Notes: generated by a model not told the origin, from the sequence alone. A DNA stretch of 26,170 nt from Ruminococcus sp. UBA3767 (GCA_002371625.1 DFFV01000021.1:1-26170); one strand, 5' to 3'. Numbered from the stretch's first letter, positions 15,231 to 21,856 are shown. Made by a program: numbers and translations.

Positions 15231-16604
15231 ATGAAGGACGTAGTAAGAACAGGTTTGAATGATACACCCGAAAGGGAAAGCAGACGCAAAGCCTCAAGAG
15301 AGCAGGGAAGCATCGTAGGCTATTGCGCTATTGCTTTTGTTTTTGTTGCGCTTATAGTGCTGGTTTTATGCCTGACGGTGTTTTTCAAGGTGAAAAATGT
15401 CGAGATAGACGGGCTTACTCTTTACAAGCGTGAGCAGATACTGGGCATAGGCGGGATAATCAACGATGAGAACCTTGTTAGAACGGATACCAAGCTGATA
15501 GAAAAGCGAATAAAGGATAACCTCGTGTTCGTTGAGGAGGTAAGCGTTAAAAAGAAGTACCCATCAACGCTCGTGGTGGATATTAAGGAGGCTGAAAAGG
15601 CTGCGGATATCGAGTTCGGCGGCAAGTACAGCGTGGTATCTACCGCAGGAACGATACTTGAAATGGGCAATGCCTCGGCAACGGGCGGTATACCTGTTAT
15701 AAAAGGGTTCGAGCTTTCGGTAAAATCGGTAGGCGACCAGCTGGAAAGCAGTGATAAGAACAAGCTGAGGATATATAAAGAGCTGATGAACAACATCAGG
15801 AACACCGAGCTGGATAAGATAGTTGAAATAGATATGACCAGCCGCTCGGCGATAAAGCTGCTTTATGATTCAAGGATAGTTATTGAGCTGGGAAGCTCGG
15901 CAGACCTTGATTATAAGCTGGGATATTTCAAGGCTGTTATAGAAGATAAGCTCTCCGAGGGCTTCAAGGGAAGACTGATATATAACGGTTCTAACAGCGG
16001 TATCTCGGCTATTCCCGATGGCGTTGGCACCGATGATAAGGACGGCTCATCAACTCCCGCAAAGAACAAAAACAGCGATGAGGATACGCAGGCAGCCGAC
16101 AGATCAGCTCCCGATAAGATAGAGGAGTACGGATATATCAAGAATAATCCGGGCAGTTTAAACGGCACCGATAACAATACAAACACAAACACCAACACGA
16201 CAGACGCAAATGCAAACACAGGCACAAACAACGGCACGAATAACGGTGCGGTCGATGCGAATACGAATGCGAACGCAAATGCAAATAACGGCTACGATCC
16301 CAATGCAGGAACGAATACGAACTACGGCTACGATCCCAACGCAGGAACGAATACGAACTACGGTTACGATCCCAACGCAGGAACGAATACGAATTACGGC
16401 TACGATCCCAACGCAGGAACGAACACGAATTACGGTTACGATCCCAACGCAGGAACGAACACGAATTACGGTTACGATCCCAATGCAGGAACGAATACGA
16501 ACTACGGCTACGATCCCAACGCAGGAACGAACACGAACTACGGTTACAGCGACGGATATGATGCCGCTAACGGATACGGTTACGGCTATAATTACCAACC
16601 GTAA
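15231..16604 (+). CDS. ftsQ: FtsQ/DivIB division protein with a long Asn/Thr repeat tail
   Basis: Bitopic division protein that joins FtsL and DivIC and regulates the septal synthase. The 457 residues comprise a basic cytoplasmic head, a membrane segment (about 28-52), a POTRA domain beginning FFKVKNVEIDG (about 51-120), and the beta domain to about residue 255. From about 260 to the end comes a low-complexity tail: charged linker, Asn/Thr-rich stretch (NTNTNTNTTDANANT), seven identical 12-residue units GYDPNAGTNTNY (354-437), and a Tyr/Gly-rich end (YGYGYNYQP). DivIB proteins are usually near 260-290 residues, so the tail is a large addition and should lie outside the membrane. The gene starts 12 nt after murA and is the last gene before the ftsZ promoter. 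Confidence 0.92.
   Translation: MKDVVRTGLNDTPERESRRKASREQGSIVGYCAIAFVFVALIVLVLCLTVFFKVKNVEIDGLTLYKREQILGIGGIINDENLVRTDTKLIEKRIKDNLVFVEEVSVKKKYPSTLVVDIKEAEKAADIEFGGKYSVVSTAGTILEMGNASATGGIPVIKGFELSVKSVGDQLESSDKNKLRIYKELMNNIRNTELDKIVEIDMTSRSAIKLLYDSRIVIELGSSADLDYKLGYFKAVIEDKLSEGFKGRLIYNGSNSGISAIPDGVGTDDKDGSSTPAKNKNSDEDTQAADRSAPDKIEEYGYIKNNPGSLNGTDNNTNTNTNTTDANANTGTNNGTNNGAVDANTNANANANNGYDPNAGTNTNYGYDPNAGTNTNYGYDPNAGTNTNYGYDPNAGTNTNYGYDPNAGTNTNYGYDPNAGTNTNYGYDPNAGTNTNYGYSDGYDAANGYGYGYNYQP
16290..16541 (+). repeat. Seven 36-nt tandem repeats in the ftsQ tail
   Basis: Seven 36-nt units starting GG(C/T)TACGATCCCAA run from 16290 to 16541, each encoding GYDPNAGTNTNY. The first unit encodes the same protein but is preceded by a different codon context. 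Units differ only at synonymous positions (GGC/GGT, AAC/AAT), so the protein unit is perfectly conserved while the DNA drifts. An array like this can gain or lose units by slippage. Confidence 0.95.
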
Positions 16605-16656
16605 GCGAAAATCAGTTGGTGTAAATTTGTTTAGTATGTACAAATTTTTACGCTTA
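16594..16656 (+). terminator. Overlapping hairpins at the end of ftsQ, possible weak terminator
   Basis: AAATTTGT (16623-16630) pairs with ACAAATTT (16640-16647) and runs into T residues. An outer TAAGCG (16602-16607) can pair with CGCTTA (16651-16656), and ACCAAC (16594-16599) with GTTGGT (16615-16620) competes with it. The stem is AT-rich, so read-through into ftsZ is likely. Confidence 0.4.
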
Positions 16657-16711
16657 AAACTGTCTGTGAATGTTTCTTAATAGAAATTTTAAAAAAAATA
16701 CGGCAAACTAC

Positions 16712-16740
16712 TTTACATTTTTGTCGGAATATGATAGTAT
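16712..16740 (+). promoter_or_regulatory. Sigma-A promoter of ftsZ
   Basis: TTTACA (16712-16717) and TAGTAT (16735-16740) are 17 nt apart; an overlapping TATAGT lies at 16738-16743. Transcription would begin about 110 nt before the ftsZ ATG, giving a leader that includes GC-rich complementary segments near 16768-16800. Confidence 0.65.
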
Positions 16741-16856
16741 AGTATTATCTAATAATGTGCGAATAAGGCGCATTGTGTCGTATCGGCAGCGCCGTGCACA
16801 GTTTTGGGAATGTAAAAATTACAAGGTCCAATCATAAATACAGGAGGAACAGGAAT

Positions 16857-17984
16857 ATGGGTTACGAAATCGTAGACGAGCCGGTTGCAGGCGCAAAGAT
16901 AAAGGTCATCGGTGTCGGCGGCGGCGGCGGAAACGCTCTTAACGGGATCATTGCTCAGGGCATCAGAGGAAATGTGGAGTATATCGCTGTTAATACAGAT
17001 GCTCAGGCACTCAAGAAGTTTGATGCAGAAAATACTATCCAGATCGGCAGAAAGCTGACCAAGGGACTCGGTGCAGGCGCAAAGCCCGAGATCGGTGAAT
17101 CTTCTGCACAGGAGAGCAAGGACGAGATCGCTGAGAAGATCAAGGATGCTGACATGGTGTTCATCACTGCCGGAATGGGCGGCGGAACAGGTACAGGTGC
17201 AGCTCCGGTCATCGCTGAGATCGCAAGAGAAGCTAACAAGCTCACCATCGGTGTTGTTACAAAGCCTTTCAAGTTCGAGGGCATCAAGAAGATGGAGAGA
17301 GCTGAAAAGGGCATAGAGGCACTTTCAAAGAACGTTGACGCTCTTATCGTTATCCCTAACCAGAACCTTATCGATACCGATATGAAGAATCTTACGATGG
17401 CACAGGCTTACGCTATCTCTGATAACGTTCTCAAGACTGACGTTATCGCTATCGCAGAGATCATTACAAGACATGACGAGATCAACGTTGACTTTGCTGA
17501 CGTGACAACGATCCTTACAAATGCAGGTAAGGCTCACATCGCTATCGGTCACGGCGAGGGCAAGGATAAGGTACAGGATATCCTTAATCAGGTCGTTAAC
17601 TCCAAGCTGCTTGAAACATCCATCACGGGCGCAAGAAGACTTATCGTTAACGTTACAATGTCACCTGACCTTACTGTTCTTGATATGGCAGAGCTTACCG
17701 AGGCTATCTCAAACGCTGCTGATGACGGCGCAGATATCATCTTCGGTAACGGAACCGACGAGAGCGCTAAGGATACAATGGACGTTACAGTTATCGCTGC
17801 TGATTTTGCTGACGATGCTGCACAGCCTGTTGAGGAGGCTAAGCCTGTTAATCCTTTTGCTAAGCTCGCTCCTAAGGAGGACAATGAGGCAAAGGCTGAC
17901 GCTGAGGCAATGCACAAGGCAGGCGTTAAGGCTGCTGATAATCCGAACTACTACGACGATATCTTCAATATTTTCAAGAAGTAA
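16857..17984 (+). CDS. ftsZ: FtsZ, tubulin-like cell division GTPase
   Basis: Polymerises into the Z ring that positions the septum. The product is 375 residues from ATG 16857, chosen for the ribosome binding site AGGAGG about 9 nt upstream. The nucleotide-binding G-box GVGGGGGNALNG (about 19-30) and tubulin signature GGGTGTGA (108-115) are intact, as is the T7 region NVDFADV. The core ends near residue 312, followed by an Ala/Glu/Lys linker. The last residues are NYYDDIFNIFKK. The usual C-terminal peptide has a conserved Pro before Phe (I-P-x-F); here Pro is missing. Codon choice (ATC, GCT, AAG) differs from the upstream mur genes and suggests high expression. No ftsA lies next to it. Confidence 0.97.
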   Translation: MGYEIVDEPVAGAKIKVIGVGGGGGNALNGIIAQGIRGNVEYIAVNTDAQALKKFDAENTIQIGRKLTKGLGAGAKPEIGESSAQESKDEIAEKIKDADMVFITAGMGGGTGTGAAPVIAEIAREANKLTIGVVTKPFKFEGIKKMERAEKGIEALSKNVDALIVIPNQNLIDTDMKNLTMAQAYAISDNVLKTDVIAIAEIITRHDEINVDFADVTTILTNAGKAHIAIGHGEGKDKVQDILNQVVNSKLLETSITGARRLIVNVTMSPDLTVLDMAELTEAISNAADDGADIIFGNGTDESAKDTMDVTVIAADFADDAAQPVEEAKPVNPFAKLAPKEDNEAKADAEAMHKAGVKAADNPNYYDDIFNIFKK

Positions 17985-18015
17985 TATCGTAAACTGAATA
18001 TGATTATTTGTGATG

Positions 18016-18120
18016 AGGCAAATCAGTTTCTGGTTTGCCTTATCTCAGCTAATAAGGCAAACTAAGTGTAGTCTGCGAAATCGTTTTCGCAGTCTATATA
18101 TTGATTTTGACGGTAAAATC
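18016..18120 (+). other. Cluster of competing hairpins downstream of ftsZ
   Basis: GTTTGCCTTAT (18033-18043) pairs perfectly with ATAAGGCAAAC (18052-18062). The same left arm can instead pair with AGGCAAA at 18016-18022, so the two hairpins exclude each other. Two further hairpins follow: CTGCGAAA (18073-18080) with TTTCGCAG (18085-18092), and GATTTT (18103-18108) with AAAATC (18115-18120). None has a convincing T run, so they may be 3' end stabilisers, processing sites or a weak terminator. The rest of 17985-18355 holds the two divIVA promoters and no gene. Confidence 0.55.
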
Positions 18121-18152
18121 GGCTGAAAGAGAAAGTTTTTTGTTCAAAACAC

Positions 18153-18181
18153 TTGAATTTTCAGCAGGATTTTGTTATAAT
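18153..18181 (+). promoter_or_regulatory. Distal sigma-A promoter (P1) of divIVA
   Basis: TTGAAT (18153-18158) and TATAAT (18176-18181) are 17 nt apart. Its transcript would have a leader of about 165 nt, starting in a segment where GGCG and CGCC (18190-18205) form a short hairpin. Confidence 0.65.
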
Positions 18182-18295
18182 ATCTTTAAGGCGTTGTGGC
18201 TCGCCGCAGGATAAAGATGTGCGCTATCAGATTAGCCAAAATTCTTACGTTTATTTGTTATAAACACTGAAATTCCAAAAAAGTCGGCAAGCCTA

Positions 18296-18324
18296 TTGAA
18301 ATGACCTTTGACATATAGTATAAT
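18296..18324 (+). promoter_or_regulatory. Proximal sigma-A promoter (P2) of divIVA
   Basis: TTGAAA (18296-18301) and TATAAT (18319-18324) are 17 nt apart, with transcription starting about 25 nt before the ATG. A TTGACA at 18308-18313 lies within the spacer, too close to serve this -10. Confidence 0.7.
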
Positions 18325-18355
18325 TATTAAGGATCAATTATTTGGAGGGAATATT

Positions 18356-19330
18356 ATGGCAAGCAATGGATTTTTGAGAACAGTTAGAGTCGGTGGATTT
18401 GATAAGCAGGATGTTCTTGCTTATGTAGACGATCTTACCTCTAAGATCTACACTCTTGAGGCTCAGGTCAATGACCAGAATGAGACGATCGAAAGACTTG
18501 AGAAATCAGCCGGCAGCGCTCAGCAGCAGGACTTTGAGGGCAAAAAGGAACTCGAAAAGAAGGTTGAGGATGCCAAGAATAAGGTAGCCGAGCTTATGGC
18601 TTCGACCGATACCATGAAGGTCAGGATCGCTGACTATGAGCAGCAGATCGGTGAAAAGGACGCTGAAATCGAAAGACAGAAAAATGAAATAGAGGATCTT
18701 AAGGAAAAGCTCGAGCAGGCTGAAAAGAATGCAGGCAGCGGAAACAATGCCGCTCTTGAGCTCGGTAATGTATTTATCGAGGCTCAGAACACCGCTAACA
18801 AGGTTGTCGCAGAGGCTAAGGCTAACGCTAAGCAGATGGAAGAGGAAGCTCAGCAGCTGCAGAACCAGATCCTTGATGATGCAAACGCTCAGGCTGAAAA
18901 GCTCGTTACTTCTGCACAGGCAGAGGCTGATTCTACACTTAACAGCGCTAAGCAGAGCGCTGCTAATATGGTCGCTGAGGCTAAGGCTGAGGCTGAACAG
19001 ACCACAACTCAGGCTAACGCTGAGGCTCACAAGGTAACTACCGAGGCTAAGGCTGAGGCAGAAAGAGTCAGAAGCGAGGCTAAGGCTGAGGCTGATAAGA
19101 CTATCAGAGATGCTCAGGCAAGCGCTGTTACTATCAGAGCACAGTCCGCTGACGTTAGAAAGAACGTTAAGGCTCAGTTCACAACTCTTAGCGAGAACGT
19201 TCAGAAGCTCGTTACTACACTTAATGACCTGTACGGAACAAGCATTGGCTCTGTTAACGAGGCAAGAGATCTCATCGATGACGGCCTTGAGATGATCGAG
19301 CAGCAGGAGCAGGCAGCAGCACAGGAATAA
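18356..19330 (+). CDS. divIVA: DivIVA-family coiled-coil protein
   Basis: Peripheral membrane protein that marks curved membrane at septa and poles. From ATG 18356, 6 nt after TTGGAGGG, it has 324 residues. The N-terminal lipid-binding signature FLRTVRVGGFDKQDVLAYVDDL (given here as TVRVGGFDKQDV, 9-20, plus what follows) leads into a first coiled coil (about 24-125). A second, very Ala/Glu/Lys-rich coiled coil (about 150-280) contains three AEAKAEAE-like units, visible in DNA as repeats of GAGGCTAAGGCTGAGGC near 18977, 19043 and 19076. B. subtilis DivIVA is about 164 residues, so the second half is extra. Codon use resembles ftsZ, consistent with two good promoters and strong expression. The fumarase subunit gene follows after 8 nt. 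Confidence 0.9.
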   Translation: MASNGFLRTVRVGGFDKQDVLAYVDDLTSKIYTLEAQVNDQNETIERLEKSAGSAQQQDFEGKKELEKKVEDAKNKVAELMASTDTMKVRIADYEQQIGEKDAEIERQKNEIEDLKEKLEQAEKNAGSGNNAALELGNVFIEAQNTANKVVAEAKANAKQMEEEAQQLQNQILDDANAQAEKLVTSAQAEADSTLNSAKQSAANMVAEAKAEAEQTTTQANAEAHKVTTEAKAEAERVRSEAKAEADKTIRDAQASAVTIRAQSADVRKNVKAQFTTLSENVQKLVTTLNDLYGTSIGSVNEARDLIDDGLEMIEQQEQAAAQE

Positions 19331-19338
19331 AGTGATAA

Positions 19339-19893
19339 ATGGCTGAATTTGCAAGGATAGCTTCGCAGGAGCTTAAAGCAAGAAGCAGCGAGCTCCACTG
19401 CGGAGATAAGATATTGCTCACGGGAGTTGTGTATACTGCAAGAGATGCGGCACATAAGCGTTTTGCAGCTTTGCTCGATGAGGGCAAGGAGCTGCCGATA
19501 CCACTAAAGGATGCTGTTATCTATTACGCAGGACCAACACCTGCGCCCGAAGGCAGACCGATCGGTTCGTGCGGACCGACTACATCGGGCAGAATGGATA
19601 GGTTTGCACCAAGACTGCTGGATCTGGGACTTGGCGGAATGATCGGTAAAGGCGAGCGTTCGCAGGAAGTTATAGATGCGGTGGTGCGCAATAAGGCGAT
19701 CTACCTTTGCGCAATAGGCGGTGCGGGAGCACTGGCGTGTAATTGTATAAAATCATGCGAGGTCGTTGCGTTTGACGATCTCGGCTGTGAATCTGTTAAA
19801 AAACTGTATGTAGAGGATTTTCCGCTGATAGTCGCTGATGACTGCGAAGGAAATGATATTTTCAGAAATGGCAGAGCACAGTATTGTTTATAA
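19339..19893 (+). CDS. Class I (Fe-S) fumarate hydratase, beta subunit
   Basis: The C-terminal-domain subunit of the oxygen-sensitive two-subunit fumarases and tartrate dehydratases, which interconvert fumarate and malate. At 184 residues it matches the separate beta subunit. Its signature GPTPAPEGRPIGSCGPTTSGR starts near residue 65, followed by GLGGMIGKGE and an IGGAGALAC segment, all typical. The alpha subunit, which holds the cluster-binding cysteines, is usually the neighbouring upstream gene but is not in this window. The gene starts 8 nt after divIVA with only a weak ribosome binding site (AAGTGATA), suggesting translational coupling. Fumarate or a related hydroxy acid is the likely substrate; tartrate cannot be excluded. 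Confidence 0.88.
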   Translation: MAEFARIASQELKARSSELHCGDKILLTGVVYTARDAAHKRFAALLDEGKELPIPLKDAVIYYAGPTPAPEGRPIGSCGPTTSGRMDRFAPRLLDLGLGGMIGKGERSQEVIDAVVRNKAIYLCAIGGAGALACNCIKSCEVVAFDDLGCESVKKLYVEDFPLIVADDCEGNDIFRNGRAQYCL

Positions 19894-19900
19894 GCATTTG

Positions 19901-19934
19901 AGCAGCCGTTCTGTGCGGCTGCTTTTATCTTTTT
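19901..19934 (+). terminator. Intrinsic terminator after the fumarase subunit gene
   Basis: AGCAGCCG (19901-19908) pairs with CGGCTGCT (19916-19923), followed by a T-rich tract. Confidence 0.9.
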
Positions 19935-20035
19935 ATAGCGTGATGCGTGTTTCGTCAAAATGCTAAGAATAATTGCGTTAAATGTGTAAGGTGCTACAAA
20001 TTTTTGATTTTGTAAATTTATTTTTAACGTTTCTC

Positions 20036-20064
20036 TTGACTTTTATGACAAGAAATGCTATTAT
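20036..20064 (+). promoter_or_regulatory. Sigma-A promoter of the sigH-like gene
   Basis: TTGACT (20036-20041) and TATTAT (20059-20064) are 17 nt apart, about 30 nt before the gene start. Confidence 0.75.
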
Positions 20065-20096
20065 AGATTTACATTGGAGTATGGGACGGTTTTGAT

Positions 20097-20663
20097 ATGA
20101 TTGATCCGCATAAGGATAATGCTGCGCTGACCGATGAGGAGCTTGTGCGCAATGCGAAAAATGATAAAAGAGCCGTTTCAGAGCTTATTGCCAGATACTT
20201 GCGCACTGTCGAGTACTTTGCATCAAAATATGCTCCCGATATTCGAGAGGATATGGTGCAGGAAGGTTTTGTCGGACTGCTCAAAGCGGTAAACACCTAT
20301 CGGCATGATGAAAACGTCAAGTTTTCGACCTACGCAAATGTCTGCGTAAAGAATAAAATAATATCTTCCATGAAAAAGAACAGACTGCTTGGAAATATCG
20401 AGTTCGATGAGGAAATGAACGAGGATATTTTTGAGGAGAGCGCTCAGAAGGATCCTGAAAGTATTTTGATCGAAAATGAAAGGATCGAGGAGATCAATAA
20501 AAAGATAAATGAGGCGCTTTCAGAGCAGGAGTGGAAGGTGTTCAGGCTGTTTTTAACGGGTATGGCTTATAACCAGATGGCATTAAATTTGGGAGTGACT
20601 GTGAAGTCGGTTGACAATGCGATGCAGAGGGTAAGGCGTAAACTGAAATCAGTGCTTAAATAG
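20097..20663 (+). CDS. sigH: SigH-like sigma-70 family factor
   Basis: RNA polymerase sigma factor of 188 residues with regions 2 and 4 only. Region 2 (about 26-95) includes EDMVQEGFVGLLKAV and the promoter-melting stretch FSTYANVCVKNKIISSMKK. Region 4 (about 135-188) ends in a helix-turn-helix, VKSVDNAMQRVRRKLK, very like VKSIDNALQRVKRKLE of B. subtilis SigH. SigH drives early sporulation and stationary-phase genes in spore formers. That would fit the germination operon downstream, although the two are not co-transcribed. Other clostridial sigma factors of similar size remain possible. The ribosome binding site is mediocre (GGGACGG). A 4-codon open frame from ATG 20081 ends 1 nt before it, perhaps by chance. 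Confidence 0.82.
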   Translation: MIDPHKDNAALTDEELVRNAKNDKRAVSELIARYLRTVEYFASKYAPDIREDMVQEGFVGLLKAVNTYRHDENVKFSTYANVCVKNKIISSMKKNRLLGNIEFDEEMNEDIFEESAQKDPESILIENERIEEINKKINEALSEQEWKVFRLFLTGMAYNQMALNLGVTVKSVDNAMQRVRRKLKSVLK

Positions 20664-20666
20664 TTG

Positions 20667-20690
20667 AAAAGACGCAAAACGTCTTTTGAT
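20667..20690 (+). terminator. Intrinsic terminator after the sigH-like gene
   Basis: AAAAGACG (20667-20674) pairs with CGTCTTTT (20680-20687), loop CAAAA. The right arm ends in four T residues. Confidence 0.8.
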
Positions 20691-20757
20691 ATGGCCGAAT
20701 AGCTTAATTGCAGAGCGTTGTTTAACAAAGGTGTCGGTGCAAGCCCGACGAGGCACA
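20691..20757 (+). ncRNA. Shortened tRNA-like element in the leader of the zinc-ribbon gene
   Basis: The segment resembles a tRNA: GCTT (20702-20705) with GAGC (20713-20716) forms a D-arm, and GTCGG (20733-20737) with CCGAC (20745-20749) forms a T-arm with a 7-nt loop, TGCAAGC. The middle (20717-20732) is only 16 nt, about 6 nt too short for a normal anticodon arm plus variable loop. It forms at most a small TTG/CAA hairpin. The acceptor ends pair only through GCC (20694-20696) and GGC (20752-20754), and no CCA follows. It is therefore more likely a tRNA remnant or tRNA-like regulatory structure than a working tRNA. It lies between the sigH terminator and the ribosome binding site of the next gene. 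Confidence 0.45.
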
Positions 20758-20782
20758 AATTTTTATATCGAGGTATAGTATT

Positions 20783-21064
20783 ATGTACGAGGACAAGACA
20801 TTAGTATGCAAGGACTGTGGCAACGAGTTCGTTTTCACAGCAGGCGAGCAGGAGTTCTACGCTGAAAAGGGCTTCACAAACGAGCCACAGAGATGCAAGG
20901 CTTGCAGAGATGCAAGAAAGCAGGCAAGCAAGGCTGAAAGACAGACCTACACAGCTACCTGTGCTTCATGCGGCGGAGAGGCAGTTATTCCTTTCAAGCC
21001 AAGAGAGGACAGACCTGTTTACTGCAGCGAGTGCTTCGCAAAGATGAAGGAGCAGCAGTACTAA
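20783..21064 (+). CDS. Double zinc-ribbon protein
   Basis: Small basic 93-residue protein with two zinc ribbons: C9-x2-C12 with C38-x2-C41, and C60-x2-C63 with C81-x2-C84. Short proteins of this probable zinc-ribbon family are common in Clostridia, but their role is not established; nucleic acid or ribosome binding is a guess from the fold. ATG 20783 has GAGGT (20770-20774) 8 nt upstream. Codon choice is strongly biased (AAG, GCA, GAG) like ftsZ and divIVA, suggesting high expression. The leader holds the tRNA-like element and the gene ends in a strong terminator. Confidence 0.88.
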   Translation: MYEDKTLVCKDCGNEFVFTAGEQEFYAEKGFTNEPQRCKACRDARKQASKAERQTYTATCASCGGEAVIPFKPREDRPVYCSECFAKMKEQQY

Positions 21065-21074
21065 TATCAAAAGT

Positions 21075-21106
21075 AAAAGAGCTGTCGTGTGACAGCTCTT
21101 TTTTTG
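21075..21106 (+). terminator. Intrinsic terminator between convergent zinc-ribbon and trmK genes
   Basis: AAAAGAGCTGTC (21075-21086) pairs with GACAGCTCTTTT (21091-21102), loop GTGT, then T residues. The A run on the left lets it serve trmK on the minus strand too. Confidence 0.93.
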
Positions 21107-21109
21107 TAT

Positions 21110-21766
21110 TTATTCGTTTTCGTGGAGCCGGCTCAGCTCAAGCAGCTGCTGGGCAAGGGTGTTGTTTGTACCGCCCGAAAGCAATCCGCTTCCTATCTTT
21201 TTCAGCTTTTGTGAACGCTCACGCAAATAGCGCCTGCCTTCCTCGGTGTCGTTTTTTACAAAGCCGTAGTGAAGATATTCCTGAGTGCAGGGGTATTCGG
21301 GGCAAACCTTTCTTACCTGCATAACGCTGTATACGAACCTGCCGCTGACGCAGGCAAGCTCGCTCTTTACGGTAAAGCCGTTTTCAAAAAGCCACCTGCG
21401 CAGCACATCTGCTTTGGTCATCGGCTGGAGCACGAGGTTTATGCTTTCATCAAGCCACTCGCAGCGTGAGAGAATATCGCTGATAAGCTCACCGCCCATT
21501 CCTGCGATAACAATATCGGTCATATCGCCACGCTCGATATTATCCAATCCGTCGGAAAGTACGGCAGTTATGCGGTCTGACAGCCCGTGCTCGTTGATAT
21601 GGGCAATGGCGGAATCGAGCGGTCCCTGTGCAACATCGCAGGCAAAAGCCTTTTTGCAAAGCCCCTTTTCGACCATGTAGCAGGGCAGGTAGCCGTGATC
21701 TGTCCCTATATCGCAAATAACATCGCCGCAGCAAAGCTGTGCGCAGGTCAGTAGTCTTGAATCCAT
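21110..21766 (-). CDS. trmK: TrmK, tRNA (adenine-22-N1)-methyltransferase
   Basis: SAM-dependent enzyme that methylates A22 in the D-arm of tRNA. The 218-residue protein has the TrmK/YqfN motif CDIGTDHGYLPCY (18-30) for SAM binding, ACDVAQGPL, the catalytic-region motif IAGMGGELI (88-96) and LVLQPM. The C-terminus is helical and charged, as in the family. The start is supported by AGGTG 7 nt upstream on the minus strand (complement of 21770-21775). In many Firmicutes trmK lies near the main sigma factor gene and a Nif3-like gene; here it is alone, convergent with the zinc-ribbon gene. Confidence 0.94.
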   Translation of the reverse strand: MDSRLLTCAQLCCGDVICDIGTDHGYLPCYMVEKGLCKKAFACDVAQGPLDSAIAHINEHGLSDRITAVLSDGLDNIERGDMTDIVIAGMGGELISDILSRCEWLDESINLVLQPMTKADVLRRWLFENGFTVKSELACVSGRFVYSVMQVRKVCPEYPCTQEYLHYGFVKNDTEEGRRYLRERSQKLKKIGSGLLSGGTNNTLAQQLLELSRLHENE

Positions 21767-21811
21767 TTTATCACCTGTTGATCGGTATTTGAGAATACTC
21801 TTGATAATTAC

Positions 21812-21846
21812 AAAAATCGCCGCCGCAACAATAGTGTTACGGCGGT
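21812..21846 (-). terminator. Intrinsic terminator of the DUF1858 gene
   Basis: On the plus strand CGCCGCAAC (21821-21829) pairs with GTTACGGCG (21836-21844) with one G-U type mismatch. On the minus strand the stem is followed by ATTTTTG. It separates the DUF1858 gene from trmK. Confidence 0.85.
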
Positions 21847-21856
21847 GTTGGTTTTT

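Noticed and set aside
16290..16541. Seven regularly spaced 36-nt repeats that could suggest a CRISPR array
   Set aside because: Units are directly adjacent with no spacers, stay in the ftsQ reading frame, and differ only at synonymous sites.
16158..16643. 161-codon minus-strand frame opposite the ftsQ repeats
   Set aside because: Its Val/Ile/Arg repeats are just the reverse reading of the coding repeats; no ribosome binding site.
16773..16856. Longer FtsZ frame starting at 16773
   Set aside because: The extension is basic and unlike FtsZ, while ATG 16857 has AGGAGG upstream and gives the family N-terminus.
18308..18324. TTGACA at 18308 as the -35 of divIVA
   Set aside because: Only 5 nt separate it from TATAAT; TTGAAA at 18296 has the correct 17-nt spacing.
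18506..19354. 282-codon minus-strand frame opposite divIVA
   Set aside because: Ser/Leu-rich mirror of a biased coiled-coil gene; no start signals and no recognisable protein.
20691..20757. Calling this segment a functional tRNA
   Set aside because: Anticodon region too short, acceptor stem mostly unpaired, no CCA; kept only as a tRNA-like element.
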